This document shows, piece after piece, positions 47,972-59,666 of a stretch of DNA of 64,000 nucleotides. Within the stretch, counting starts at the first letter, position 1, and every line of letters begins with the position of its first letter. The stretch is from Euphorbia lathyris (Eukaryota > Streptophyta > Magnoliopsida > Malpighiales > Euphorbiaceae), in NCBI RefSeq assembly GCF_963576675.1, contig NC_088911.1:90177256-90241255 (forward strand). Reading direction: 5' to 3'. The notes under the pieces were generated by a model that ran no database searches, had not been told where the DNA came from, and worked only from the letters and a program-made list of their open reading frames with translations. The position numbers and the translations under genes are program-made.

Positions 47972-48180
47972 ATTCTACCCACCTTAAAAAAAAATTGTCC
48001 TCGAAATTCATATCGATTTTTACTCAGTACAATTAATCGTTACAATTACTTAATTATGATTTTTTTTATCTCATTATCAAACTATATAAACCTCGGAATT
48101 TCTATCTCCAAATTTTCATATTCCTAATCACCACCCACACTAGGTCCGAAGAAAATAACATAGATCTCTGATACCAAAAT
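47972..48180 (-). other. Entire internal region of the LTR element (209 bp)
   Basis: It contains only the polypurine tract (47972-47985) and the initiator-Met primer site (48166-48176). Both are cis-acting signals for reverse transcription. No gag, protease or pol sequence is present. Confidence 0.8.
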
Positions 48181-49669
48181 TGTCACACCCGATCCAAAAT
48201 GGCATCGGGTATGAACGGAATATAGGATAACAAACTTCGGACAGCCTGAAACCCGATATTCTAATATATAAAAATTTATTCGGACTCCCTAAAATTTATT
48301 TAATTATTTGGCTTGGACTCGATAATTCTATCGAGCTTCCTACATATCCCGAACATCTTTTAATCTTTAAATCGGGAATCAAAGCCACGTAGTTCTACCT
48401 ATTTTAGGTAGTTCTAATAGGTAGTTCACTTAACTTATTATCTCGTTTTAACTTATTGACACTTTGAATAACACGCTAATACTTTAATTGTATATTTCAC
48501 GTTGTTATAATCTTTATATATATAAATCATTTTATCAAAACGAATCAAATCGAACGTCTTTTCAAAACGAATCAAATCGAACAACGTCTTTTCAAAACGA
48601 ATCAAATTGAACAACGTCTCATCAAACCGAATCCGTAATCAAATAAACGTAAAATTATATTTCAAATCATCAAACATTTTCAAAACATAATACTAAACTT
48701 TCGTATGTGTCCATCCTCGAATTCCACCCGTGTAGCTTATCATAACATCAATCATATCAATAATCGAGATATCTCATTCATATCTCGCCTTGTCTAACGT
48801 TAGGACTACCAGCCGTGCACTCTGACCATACCGCCCTTAAGTATGGTCTTACAACTATTAACCCTACCCCGGGTAATCCTAGATGGACAAAACCATTTTA
48901 TATATCTTTCAAATATCACAACATAAAAATCATATTTGGATTTCGATCCAAATCACATAAATATTAACAACAACTGCATCCGCTTTCTCAATCCAAAAAC
49001 AATTCGCATAAAATCATCAACATTATCAAAATCATTTGCTCGATCCAATTTTTAAAGTATCACAATCATAAATAATCATTATTCAAATAATTAATCTCTA
49101 ATCAAAATCGAGAGTATTCAAATAGTTTAAATAACAATTAAAACTAAAAATATCACTAAAATACATTAAAATGAATTTTAAACCAAATACTTTGCTGAGA
49201 CTTATTTTTATCTGTCAACGGATTAATTACGGATAATATTAAACCGGTATAGTTAATTGGAACGGTTGATACGGTTAGACTCGTTAAATTACTAGACGTC
49301 TTATTCGTACTAATTTTATATTATACTTTCTTCCGACTTTAATTGGTAAATATCAATACCAACTCTATTTGATAAATATCAATATTAGTCCTTCTATAAT
49401 TTAACTCTAACAATTAAAGTTACTTAAAATATTTTATTAATAGAATTTAAATAATCGAAATATTCTTAACGGATTATTTTCGGTTATCACCGGAATAGTA
49501 CGGTGTAACTCAAACCGGTATAGTTATTTTAAACTGACGTAGTTAGTTTGGACTGATTATACTTTTAAACTCGTTACACAGCTAAAAGTCGTAATACGGA
49601 ATTTCACTTAGATAAATCTAAAGGACAACTAGTCTAAAATTTATATTTTTATTAGTAATTGATAGACGC

Positions 49670-50151
49670 TGATGACAAGTAGAGAAATTCTGATCAACTT
49701 CCGTCCCTGTGGGGGCGTCGTTGGGTTCGACGGGAGGAAGCTCCGATGCCAAAGTCAGTAAGGACGAACAAAAGGGCAAGCTGAATTGACAAAGGGTAAG
49801 GGAATGTGTGTACCTGGATAGCCTGAGACGTAGGCTATATATAGCTAGAAAGTTGTAACCTTCAGTAACTAGAAAGTCTCCATTAATGTTCCATTAATGG
49901 TGGTTATAAGTTATCCTTAAGCTGGCGGTTAGCTAATTGATAGCTCATTAATGGTCTTTATGGCCAGGTCGGCCTAGCCGTTATAATGGCGAATGAGTGT
50001 CCCAGGAGATTCGCCTCATAGGTTCGCCGGCGGGTCTCTTTTAATGGGTCCTTGAAGATCCGGTGATCCGCCAGTCGGATCTCGTCAATACGCGGCGTTT
50101 CCTTAGGTGAATATCTCCCTTAGTCCTCGGGATAATATCTCAATGTTATCA
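49670..50151 (-). repeat. 3' LTR of the Tat element (482 bp)
   Basis: It differs from the right LTR at six positions, all transitions, with no length change. It contains TATATATA (49836-49843) within a near-palindromic CTATATATAG. A purine tract on the minus strand (AGGGGGGCTTT, 50152-50165) abuts it. Confidence 0.95.
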
Positions 50152-50165
50152 AAAGCCCCCCTAAG
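50152..50165 (-). promoter_or_regulatory. Polypurine tract of the Tat element
   Basis: The minus strand reads TTAGGGGGGCTTT immediately before the LTR start TGATAACATT. This is the plus-strand primer position expected for an LTR retrotransposon. Confidence 0.8.
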
Positions 50166-50258
50166 TTCCTTTAAAGTCCTTTAGGGCTTTTGAGCTTCTA
50201 CGCGCCGTCATGACTACCTGCATTAATGAGCACTCTGTTCGATGCCAATCGCAGAGTG

Positions 50259-50266
50259 ACACGTGT
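50259..50266 (+). promoter_or_regulatory. G-box-like ACACGTGT upstream of the antisense gene
   Basis: The palindrome ACACGTGT, with the CACGTG core bound by plant bZIP/bHLH factors, lies about 180 bp before the antisense start codon. A CT-rich leader (50300-50340) follows. Whether it functions is inference. Confidence 0.35.
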
Positions 50267-50443
50267 AACAAGCGCCCTGTCCAAGGAAAGAGAAGACGCC
50301 TTCTTCTACTTTCTCTTTCTCTTTCTTCCCTATTTCGTTTTCATTTGCCTTTTCACTGCTTCGAAGCTTTTCCTGGGAGTTTCAGAGTTCCTTCAAAGCT
50401 TTCTTACATGTAAGTCCATCTTTTCCCATTCTATTTTTTCTGA

Positions 50444-52714
50444 ATGTTTAGGAGTTCTTCGTCCTCTTCTAGATCAACCTCCGAGCTTTTTAATTTGACC
50501 CCTCCTCCCGAAATTGTGGTTAGTTTTAGTTGGACTACGTCGTCATCGGAAAATTCATCTTCCTCCGAGGACACAGCTTGTTCCGATTTAACCGAGTTGC
50601 GTAACTCGGCGTGTAATCGCTATCAAACTCGTTCCACTAAGAGTCAAATTCTTTCTACTTCGGCCACCGGTGCCGTGCCGGCCGTAGACTTTAGGAATTT
50701 TCTGGGAACAATGGCCTCTTCCTCTTCCCAACCTAGGAAAAAGAATCCCCGAGCGGAGTCCACTTCGTCTCGCATGAGTGCCGCGGATCTGACGGATCTA
50801 GCGATTCGCTTCCCATGGATTAATAATTATGAGACTCAATTAGCGGCGGCTCATCAACGTCCCTCCTGTCCGCCAAGTGGCTTTTTAACTGTGTATTGTA
50901 GTCACGTGGAGAGAGTATTCCGACTTCCTCTTCCCAAGATGATGGCGGACATCCTTTCCTATTTTGATATCACCGCCAGCCAACTACACCCTAATGGCTG
51001 GTTGGATATTGCTTTAGATTGCTATCTAGCCTCGAACTTAGGGGTAGTATACACTGGGCGGATCTTTAGAGCTTTTCACAAACCGTCGAAGCAAAAGTCA
51101 GAGTCATTTCTTACTTTTGCAAAATTTGGAGTGTATTCGCCATTCAGTGGAAAAATGTCCAATGTCCACTGTTGGGATGAGAAATTCTTCTACGTGAAGA
51201 TAAACGAGGGCGAATCACTGGGTTTTCCAACATTCTGGAATCCCAAACCTCTGCATATGGCGAGTGATATGCGAATATTGACGGCGAGTGATGAGGTAGT
51301 GGCGGACCTCATGAAGAGTGTCAAGACGGACGCCTGGACATATGCGGATGCTTTAGCCTTCATGATGAGCGATATTCCCCTAATTCATAAAGATGGGGAC
51401 AAGTTCATTTACTCGAAGATTACACAGTTTGATCAAGGTAACTTTGTTTTCTTCTTGAACCTTGATTACTTTATTGTTTTCTTTGGCAGGGGTTTATCTA
51501 AGGCCAATCATGCTCTTGTAGAGAAGCGTAGGAAGTTGTTGGAGGATGAGGCCCGTAAGAAAGCTCAAGTGGCGAATCCTCAAAAGGACACAGGGAAACA
51601 TCTGGCGGATGCAACGGTCGATCCGCCTCTGAAAAGGAGGAAGCCTGCAGCTTCTGGTGGTTCCAAATTTATGGCGGACGCCATGAGATCCGCCATGCCT
51701 GCGGGGGAGATGGAACAAGTAGGTCGCCTTTAACTTTTTCCCATTCGTTATGTTTAGAATTTAAGTTTTGATCCTTGCTTCTTTGTGTAGACGGCGAAGC
51801 CTGACCTAGGCAAATACTGGTCCGCTAAGTATGGGGCCGAGGGATCCTTAGAGAATGAGTCTGTTATCAATGACTTGGATGAGGCTCTGGGCCAGTTGGG
51901 CGAAGTGCAAAGAAATCAGAATCAGATTCCCGGATCGATTCATGCGCAAAAGGGGAAGTCTGAGCTTCTTACGGTAGGTCCCCTTATTAGAAAGGAACTT
52001 TGTCAGAAAAAGTTATACCTTTGTTCTTTCATTCTTGACGAAAGGGTTTGCCTTTGACAGATGTACACTCGCATTCGTGCTATGGAGGCGGAGCTCCTCC
52101 AAGGTGTGGCGGATAAGGCTACCATAGATAGGCTGGAGAAGGAAATAGCCAATGCCAGGGCGAATATAGCATCTGCCACGACTGCCATGGCCCTCAAGGA
52201 TGCCGAGATAAAGAAGCTGAAGGAGAAGATTGAGGCTGATGCCAAGGAGCTCGAGAATGCTGTAGGGGAAGCTGAGTACATGGCTGGCGAGCAAGCTTTC
52301 TTTTACGGCGAACTGATCATGGCGTATGTCTCGCTGGCGCATCCTGAGATCGATTTCACAGATCCACAGTTCGCCGTTCCAGAGCCAGAAGATGTTCTTA
52401 AATTTAACAAAATTCCTGACATCAAGGAATACCTCCGAGACTATGTTCGGAAATGGATGAAGGGACCCATTGAAGAAAGCAAACCTGCCACCACCGTCCA
52501 GCTAGTGGATCTTGAAGAAGTGCCCCCGAAGTCTGGTGAGGAGCTGATAACCGATGGCACCGTTCTTCCTGGGGAAACACTTTCTGTGGAAAAGGAAGTC
52601 CCCTTGGCGAGCGTATCCGAGGCTGTCGAGAAGGAAGCCTCTCAAACAGGTGCTTCTCAAGCGGGTGCTTCTGGCGAGAAGAATGTTAAGGAGGATGCTC
52701 CTGTGATTACTTGA
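50444..52714 (+). CDS. Antisense gene of the Tat element, PF04195-type 'putative gypsy type transposon' protein
   Basis: ATG at 50444 opens a Ser-rich N-terminus. The conserved domain lies at about 50880-51400 and includes VFRLPLPKMMADILSYFDI, ITASQLHPNGWLDIALD and VYTGRIFRAFHKP. This matches the plant family named Transposase_28, found in the antisense strand of Tat elements; its molecular role is unknown. Exons by splice signals: 50444-51718, 51791-51973 and 52061-52714, all phase 0 (donors CAA|GTAGGT and ACG|GTAGGT; acceptors TGTGTAG and TTGACAG). The third exon has a long Glu/Lys/Ala-rich stretch likely to form a coiled coil (52061-52280), then an acidic tail to TGA. Oddity: an intron-like 52-nt segment (51438-51489) is open when left in, but its removal would shift the frame. 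The gene runs opposite to gag-pol and lies between integrase and the 3' LTR. Confidence 0.8.
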
Positions 52715-53354
52715 TGTCTTTTTTATTTTGTAAAACTTGTTAACTACAATTTGTTTAATCCTCATGGTAGCTATTTGTTTTACCTTTACATTTGCGTAAG
52801 TAAATATATAAGCGTCTAGGATTTATTTTGGAGTAGGTGGCCAGCCACACTCCATTGTGCGAACCTTTGTGAAGGTTTGAAGCTGTTTTATTCCTTTAGA
52901 GGAAGTAAAGCTGCCTTCAGGGATCATCTTGCGACCTATCTTTGAGGTGAAGTGATTCTCCTAGAGGACTTTGTAAACCCTTCTTTGGAAAGGGAGTAAG
53001 AGAGTGTAAAGACCTTGCGTCTAAGGATCGTTTTAACCCTATCTCGAATGGGGATCCTTTAGACATGGATCCGCCCATGAGACTTGTCCTCTTATCTTTG
53101 AGGAGAAAAAGTAGCTATAAAATAGCAGTACTTTCTCAATATGGAGAGCGTTGGATGCCCCTTTCTTTTTAAGACTGAAATATTTATATTGCTGCAATAA
53201 AAAATTTAAAAAGAACATAGACAATAGAACAATTGATGTTTATTGATAGGAGAAATGCCTTATTACAGCAAGCAGGTCTTACATGTGAGCCTCGTTAAAA
53301 CCTTTAATAAGAAAAACCACATGGGAAAAAAGCTTACTAAAGGAAAAAGAGTAC
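52715..53354. other. Spacer between antisense gene and integrase
   Basis: The two genes converge here. It is AT-rich, with no coding domain recognised and no convincing termination signal picked out by eye. Confidence 0.5.
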
Positions 53355-54440
53355 TCAAGACCATATGTACATCTTATTTTCTGACAAAGTATTTGCGGAG
53401 ATTTTGGAGGTTCCACGTGCGTGGTAATGTGTTCCCCTCCATGTCTTGAATCTTAAATGTGGCGAACCCAATCTTATCACTATTTGATATGGTCCCGTCC
53501 AGGTGAGCCCTAGCTTGCCCTTCCCTTCTCGAGACTGGATTTTGTCCGCCTTGCGGAGCACGAGGTCTCCCACATTCAGGTCTATAGGTCTAGCATTTTT
53601 GTCATGGTAAGCAGCGATCCGCTGCTTGTACGCCGCCATACGTACATAAGCCTTGTCTCTTCGCTCCTCCACTTGATCAAGACTCTCTGTTAGTCTGTGG
53701 TTGTTTGCCTCTTTGCAATAAAATGCAACTCTATCACTTGGGACTAGTATTTCAACCGGGATCACAGCTTCCACGCCATGAGAAAGGGCAAATGGTGTTT
53801 CTCCTGTGGCCGTTCTAGGAGTGGTGCGATACACCCATAAGACGCTTGTCAACTGATCCGCCCACTTCTTATCATGTTCCCCCAATCTTTTCTTTATTCC
53901 TTTTACGATCGTCTGATTCGTAACTTCAGTCATACCGTTGGATTGAGGATAATAAACGGAGGCGAATCTGTTCAAAATGCCCAATTTCTCACAGAAAGTT
54001 TTGAATTCGTCACAGTTGAACTGTGTTCCGTTATCAGTGATGATGGTGTGGGGTACGCCATATCTTCCCACGATATTGTCCTTGACAAATTCCACCATTC
54101 GTTCGGCCGTGATGGAGGAGACAGCTTCGGCCTCTACCCACTTGGTGAAGTGATCTACTGCCACTACCACATATTTCCTCTGTCTACGAGTTGGAGAAAA
54201 CGGTCCAACGATGTCAATTCCCCAGATGGAAAAGGGTCGCCCTTCAATGATAGGCCTCTGGAGATGTTTGGCCGTGTGTGATTCATTCGCATGAATCTGA
54301 CAACTATGGCATGATTCCACCAATTTTTGTGCATCCAGCTCGGCCGTGGGCCAATAAAACCCTGCTAACCTGGATTTTTTTACGATAGTGGCGGATGCCT
54401 CATGGGCCCCACATGATCCCTCGTGCAGCTCCTTGAGGAC
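53355..54440 (-). pseudogene. Integrase of the Tat element
   Basis: After an in-frame TAG (54441-54443) the frame runs through the zinc-binding region, with two His (HEGSCGAH) and CHSC. The catalytic core follows: first Asp in WGIDIVGPF, second Asp in IITDNGTQF, and Glu in NGMTEVTNQTI, so D,D-35-E is intact. The C-terminal barrel starts at WTGPYQIV. There a frameshift replaces the usual end, and the expected family tail (NLRKYF-like) is in a neighbouring frame. Integrase inserts element cDNA into the nucleus. There is no chromodomain, as expected for Tat. The stop that separates it from RNase H and the altered tail make it unlikely to work as encoded. Confidence 0.88.
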
Positions 54441-55523
54441 CTATTGTCCCTCTTCTGGCAGAATGCATTTTAACCATGGATGGCTAAATGACTTTCTATA
54501 GAGGCAATCATTGATCATGGAGAAATAGGCTGCTTTTCTAACGATCCGTCGAGCCTCCTCCTTATCGATGGGTAGAGCTCCATCTGACAAATACTGGCGA
54601 AGGGCTGTTCGCCAATCATCTTCTACTGTTGTGAGTAAGGATACTTCTTCGGAGATGAATGCCGGAGCTGCTTTAACCTCAAAGGGACACTGCGGATCTG
54701 TCCAGCTTTCCTCACTGGAAGCCATTTTTGCTAGGTGGTCGGCTTCAATGTTTGATTCTCGGGGCACATGGAGCAATTCCCATTTGGTTTCTTTAGCTTC
54801 GAGGTGGTCCAGCAACTTTTTGACCTCGGCAACGTATTTGGCCAGAACGTCATCCTTCACCTCATAATTTTTTATCACTCGATTGACCATCAACTTGGAG
54901 TCACTATAGATCACGATCCGCTCGGGAGTGATTTCCTTAAGCAGGCGTAACCCTAATATTAGAGCCTCATATTCTGCGGCATTGTTGGTGGCATGGAAAT
55001 CCAACTTTGCTGCGTACCGTAATTTTATGTATTGGGGGCCTTTGATCACGATACCTATGCCAGCTCCATCTGTAGAGGAAGCCCCGTCTGTGTACATCGT
55101 CCACTCCTCTACTTGAGATTTAGGGAGATTCACCCCTTCTTCTGTGAATTCATTCACAAAGTCTGCCAAGACCTGACTTTTTAAGGCGGTCCTGCTCTCA
55201 TATCGCACATCAAATCCTCCGAGGCGAATTGCCCATTCCATCAATCTCCCTGAAGTGTCCGGCTTTTGCAATACCTTTCTCATGGGTATATTCGTACGAA
55301 CTATGACAGTGTGGGCCTGGAAGTATGACCTAAGGCGGATTGCCGTGGTGACGACGGCCAGAGCCATTTTATCAAGTTTAGAATACCTAGTTTCAGCATC
55401 CTTCAATACTTTGCTCACATAATAGATAGGATACTGCTGGCCATCCTCTTCTCTTATCATGACTGTGCACACAGCTTTCTCTGTAACTGAGACATACATG
55501 TAGAGATTTTCACCTTTTAGAGG
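54441..55523 (-). pseudogene. RNase H plus archaeal-type RNase H of the Tat element
   Basis: The frame continues in register from the reverse transcriptase across a TAA (55524-55526). The first RNase H-like part includes YPIYYVSKVLKDAETRYSKL and RLMEWAIRLGGFDVRYES. The second (RVT_3/aRH type) includes MYTDGASSTDGAGIGIV, ATNNAAEYEALILGLRLL, VIYSDSKLMVN and IEADHLAKMAS, placing the D-E-D-D metal-binding residues. Two RNase H domains in tandem define the Tat lineage. The segment ends at the TAG that precedes the integrase. Confidence 0.9.
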
Positions 55524-56945
55524 TTAGCTCATCATGGGCGGTTTCGTGAGAAACCGTTTGATCCCCTCGAAAGCCCTTTCACAATCCTCATTCCACTCGA
55601 ATGCCTTTTGCTTCTTGATGACTTCATAAAAGGGCTGACACCTACGAGCTGAACAGGAAATAAACCTGCCCAAGGCCACGATCCGCCCGTTGAGGCGTTG
55701 CACTTCCCTGATGTTCCGTGGTGCCTGCATTTCCAGAACGGCCTTAACTTTGTCGGGATTTGGGCTCACTCCTTTTTCGCTAATCATGAATCCCAGGAAC
55801 TTTCCATATGTTGCACCAAAAGTACATTTTTCCAGGTTTAGCTCAATATTGTGGCGTCGGAGTATGGCCAGTACCTCCCTTACATCATCAGCATGCTTTT
55901 CCATTGTGGTGCTTTTGATGATCATGTCATCTACATAGACAGAGTAGTTATCACCTTTGCTTTCTGCGAATATTTTGTTCATCATCCGCTGATAGGTGGC
56001 GCCTGCGTTCTTAAGCCCAAAGGGCATGACCTTGAAGCAATAAGTGGCTTGGTGAGTCACGAACGAGGTCTTGATTCTATCCGAAGGCTCCATGGGGATT
56101 TGATGATAACTCGACTTCACGTCTGTGAAGGAATACATAGCATGTCCAGCGGTTCCATCTACGAGTATGGCAATACACGGCAAAGGATAATTATCTTTGG
56201 GACAAGCTTTGTTGAGATCCGTAAAGTCGATGCACATGCGGTAGGATCCGCCTGCCTTCTTCACCAAAACGACGTTCGCCAACCATTGTGTATATAGGAC
56301 CTCTTCAATGGTGTCCGCTCGTTGGAGCTTGGTGATCTCTTCCTCTATCACCTTCTGCCTTTCAAGGCCATGGTTTCTCCGTTTCTGAGCTACGGGAACT
56401 GCATCTTTGTCGATGTTAAGTTTGTGAGTGATCACGTCTGGACTGATCCCTGGGAGGATCTCATCTTTCCATGCAAAGACGTCCTCCGCTTCATGGAGAA
56501 CTTTGGTGATTGCTTCTTTAACTTCACCTTTGAGCCCTTTAGCCATTCGGACCTGCTTTTCGTCCGCCATGAGGTACATTTCAGTCTCGCCCAAGGCCAT
56601 TGTGACGAGTTCCTCTTCATCTTCGTCCTTAGATTGGGGGCGGATCATTAGTGATGCCGAATATGTCTCCTGAGCCATCTTTTGGCTCCCTCTGATCATT
56701 ACACCTCCCTTGGTCGTAGGGATGTAAAGAGTTAAGTGGCGTATGGAGATGAGGGCAGCTGCCTCAGAGATAAAGGGCCGTCCGAGGATAATATTATAGG
56801 CTAACTGACCGTCCAAGATAGAAAATTCTAGATCACCTCTCCAGATTTGATCTTCATCTGCCAACTCACAATCTAACGTTACTTGGCCTTTTGTTTGAAT
56901 GGTGTGTCCTGTTACCCCCAGGATATCCACTACAATTGGTTCTAC
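55524..56945 (-). pseudogene. Protease C-terminal part and reverse transcriptase of the Tat element
   Basis: It starts five codons after an in-frame TAA (56946-56948) that cuts the protease. The protease end AYNIILGRPFISEA is followed by the reverse transcriptase: MCIDFTDLNKACPKDNYPLP, FTDVKSSYHQIPM, FKVMPFGLKNAGATYQRMM, and the catalytic YVDDM near 55940. The connection to RNase H (FLGFMISEKGVSPNPDKV) is present. Apparent residue conservation is good, but the frame ends at TAA after FLTKPPMMS. Normal length for the domain suggests that point mutations, not deletions, disabled it. Confidence 0.92.
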
Positions 56946-57296
56946 TTAGACCGGATCAACCTTAAGTTTGGCGAAAGCTCCTATTATGATGACATTGCAT
57001 GAGCTCCCAGTATCAATCATCAACCTTTTCATCTCCCAGCCTTCCATCATTATAGTAATGACCAAGGCATCTGCATGAGGAGAGATCTCTGGTCCTGAAT
57101 CCGCAAATGGGCGATTCAGCGATGTCCTGTCAAGAGCAGTGGTTCTTCTCTTTTTCAGTACTGGTTGATACCCAGGTCCGCCTGCTATGACATTGATGGT
57201 CCCCTTTCCTTTCTTCTTTGGGTCATCCTTGGATCTATCACCATCGCCCTTTTTTGCCATCATTTTGGATGAACCGATCCAATTTGTCTCTCTCAA
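56946..57296 (-). pseudogene. Protease N-terminal part of the Tat element
   Basis: It contains the aspartic protease active site LMIDTGSSCNVI, preceded by a Lys-rich linker and INVIAGGPGY. The frame ends in TAA just before the second half of the protease. It is in the same frame as gag, but the 75 nt between them read as protein only in a third frame. Confidence 0.88.
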
Positions 57297-59120
57297 TGAG
57301 ACGCTCTATTTCTCGAGCTAACTCCCAACATGCATCTGTGTCATGGCCATTTTTCCTAATTTTTAGGATTTTTACCAGTATTGGTATACTCCCCCCCCTT
57401 TTGGTTCGGGGTATGAAATGCTCCGCTTGTGTTGACTGTTCTCAATCCACATAAGCACTTCACTTTTAGAAGCATTGAGAGGTGTGAAGGAGGTGACAAA
57501 TACCGATTTGTTTTTAGAACCTCTTCGCCTACCTCGAGAGGAGGAATCCTGATGTTTGTCCTTTTCCCTATCTCGATGACGAGATTCGCTTTTGTCCCTC
57601 CTAGGCGGAGATGCTGATTCACGGTGAATGTCATCTACCTCCATAAAGTCCTTGTAGCGCTCTATTAGTTCTGACATGCTGGTAGGCTTCTTGCGAATTA
57701 GATCCTCCTGTAAACTCTTACAAGTGGTATTTTTTACCAGAGATTCCACTGCCATGGAGATATCTACATCCACAATTTGTATACACAATTTGTTGAAGGA
57801 GTTTATATAATCTCGAAGGGATTCATTCGCCTTCTGCTTTAATTTGAAGAGCTTCCTGGATTTGACCACTGGAGGGATACAGCCAGCGAATTTAGCACAA
57901 AACTCTCTGCTTAGTTGGTCCCAACTATCTATCAAGCCAGGTGGTAATGATTGGAACCAGCCATAAGCGGGACCTCCTAACGTGGTGACAAAAATTTTGC
58001 ACAGCACTGGTTCAATTGCATGGTTGAGGTGAAGCAATATTCGGTATTTTCGGACATGGGCCTCTAGGTTGTCAACACCCGTGTATATGGCGAGATTTGG
58101 TATTTTAAAATGCCTATCCGTTTTCTCTGCTTCAATCCAAGCCGTGAAGGGCGAATCTCGATTGGCGAACGGATTATGCCTGGCATTCTCCTCATTCATG
58201 TGAAGCACTACAGCTCGAACTCTGTCGTCAAAATTCTCCGGATCCGCCCTTGGGCGACCCCTCCGTGGAGATCTGCTTGGAGAAGATGATGAACTAGATC
58301 CCGAAGATGGATCTGAAGGTGATCGTCCGCCACGTCCGCCTCCGTTTCCACGTCCGCCACTTCCTCCACCTCCACCTCCTCCACCCGGGGGAGCCTGACC
58401 GTTACCCCCTCCAGAGCCTCCTGAAGGAATGTGTCCATCATTCCTATGGTGTGGTGGTGGTGGTGGTGGCTCGCTTGGATGTGGCGCGTCTACTGGCCTT
58501 TTGCTCTGTCTACGCCCAGTAGGTGGGGGTGATCTGCCCTTACGGGAGGATCTCGGTCTTCGGGGCGAGGGCGATTCGGACCGCCTACTTTTCTCTTTTC
58601 TACGCTTTTTGTGTTTTCGCCCTTCCGATCCACCCAAGTAGAGATTTGACCGTGGTCGCCTTGGGATACCTGATCCGCCCAGATTGATCCCATGGCTAGT
58701 AGATCCGCCAGCAACAGTTTGATTGTTCCTTTGACTTCCTCCTGCGCCAGCAGGGAATAACTCTCGATCGATCGGTCGTTCTCCCAACGCCGCCGTGGTA
58801 GTTACTATAGATTCTGTATTGTGGGCTTGGAGAAACGAAGAATTGTGGGCGTTTGGTCCTAGATTCATCTGGGGCCAAGAAGATATCGTAGATGAAGGCG
58901 CTAAGCTCCAAACCGGAGGAATGGTCATGAACGACCGTAGGCAGTCACCTGTTTCAGAGCCAAACTTTTCCCCTATAGCTTCTGCACACATGTTGATGAA
59001 TGCGTCCGGGGACATACTACTTTCAGCTTGTGTTGTGGGAACATTCGAATCAGTGCGGCCAACACTAGTTATTGGCGGTGTTTCAACCCCTGATGAGGGG
59101 TTATGATCTCCATTTGTCAT
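57297..59120 (-). pseudogene. gag polyprotein of the Tat element
   Basis: ATG at 59118-59120 opens MTNGDHNPSSGVETPP. The N-terminal half is low-complexity: Arg/Ser-rich, then Pro and Gly runs at 58300-58470. The capsid domain follows (LEAHVRKYRILLHLNHA, LGGPAYGWFQSLPPGLIDSW). The open frame ends at 57372 just after a run of eight C on the plus strand (57391-57398). The Cys/His segment GHDTDACWELAREIERL that should follow is in another frame, so a slip in that run broke gag. At 582 residues the open part is close to normal size for the lineage. Confidence 0.9.
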
Positions 59121-59164
59121 ATTTCTTATAACCGTGAATGAAAACCCTTTATTTGTTTAAGGAT

Positions 59165-59182
59165 TCCACGATCACCGCACCA
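59165..59182 (-). promoter_or_regulatory. Primer-binding site, tRNA-Phe-like
   Basis: The plus strand TCCACGATCACCGCACCA matches the 3' end of plant tRNA-Phe (from memory) at 17 of 18 positions and lies two bases from the LTR. On the element strand it starts TGG, as required. Confidence 0.65.
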
Positions 59183-59184
59183 AT

Positions 59185-59666
59185 TGATGACAAGTAGAGA
59201 AATTCTGATCAACTTCCGTCCCTGTGGGGGCGTCGTTGGGTTCGACGGGAGGAAGCTCCGATGCCAAAGTCAGTAAGGATGAATAAAAGGGCAAACTAAA
59301 TTGACAAAGGGTAAGGGAATGTGTGTACCTGGATAGCCTGAGACGTAGGCTATATATAGCTAGAAAGTTGTAACCTTCAGTAACTAGAAAGTCTCCATTA
59401 ATGTTCCATTAATGGTGGTTACAAGTTATCCTTAAGCTGGCGGTTAGCTAATTGATAGCTCATTAATGGTCTTTATGGCCAGGTCGGCCTAGCCGTTATA
59501 ATGGCGAATGAGTGTCCCAGGAGATTCGCCTCATAGGTTCGCCGGCGGGTCTCTTTTAATGGGTCCTTGGAGATCCGGTGATCCGCCAGTCGGATCTCGT
59601 CAATACGCGGCGTTTCCTTAGGTGAATATCTCCCTTAGTCCTCGGGATAATATCTCAATGTTATCA
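59185..59666 (-). repeat. 5' LTR of the Tat element (482 bp)
   Basis: It ends TGATGACAAG / TGTTATCA as in the left copy, with six transitions between them. TATATATA at 59351-59358 is the likely promoter box for gag-pol transcription on the minus strand. Confidence 0.95.

Larger units (their letters stand above)
49670..59666 (-). mobile_element. Ty3/gypsy retrotransposon, Tat lineage, 9,997 bp, TSD GACGC
   Basis: Two 482-bp LTRs, TG...CA ends and the perfect 5-bp duplication GACGC (49665-49669, 59667-59671) define a complete insertion. The other LTR of the host element retains the uninterrupted site at about 41323. Reading right to left: LTR, tRNA primer site, gag, protease, reverse transcriptase, RNase H, archaeal-type RNase H, integrase, antisense gene, polypurine tract, LTR. 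Two RNase H domains and a 3' antisense reading frame are hallmarks of plant Tat elements. Frameshifts and three in-frame stops make the pol region defective. Confidence 0.95.

Noticed and set aside
55851..56297. 148-codon plus-strand frame inside the reverse transcriptase, and similar frames at 53874 and 56322
   Set aside because: These are complementary-strand shadows of conserved pol domains.
58208..58441. Frames rich in Val/Glu/Asp or Leu/His over gag
   Set aside because: They are other-frame readings of the Gly/Pro/Arg low-complexity part of gag.
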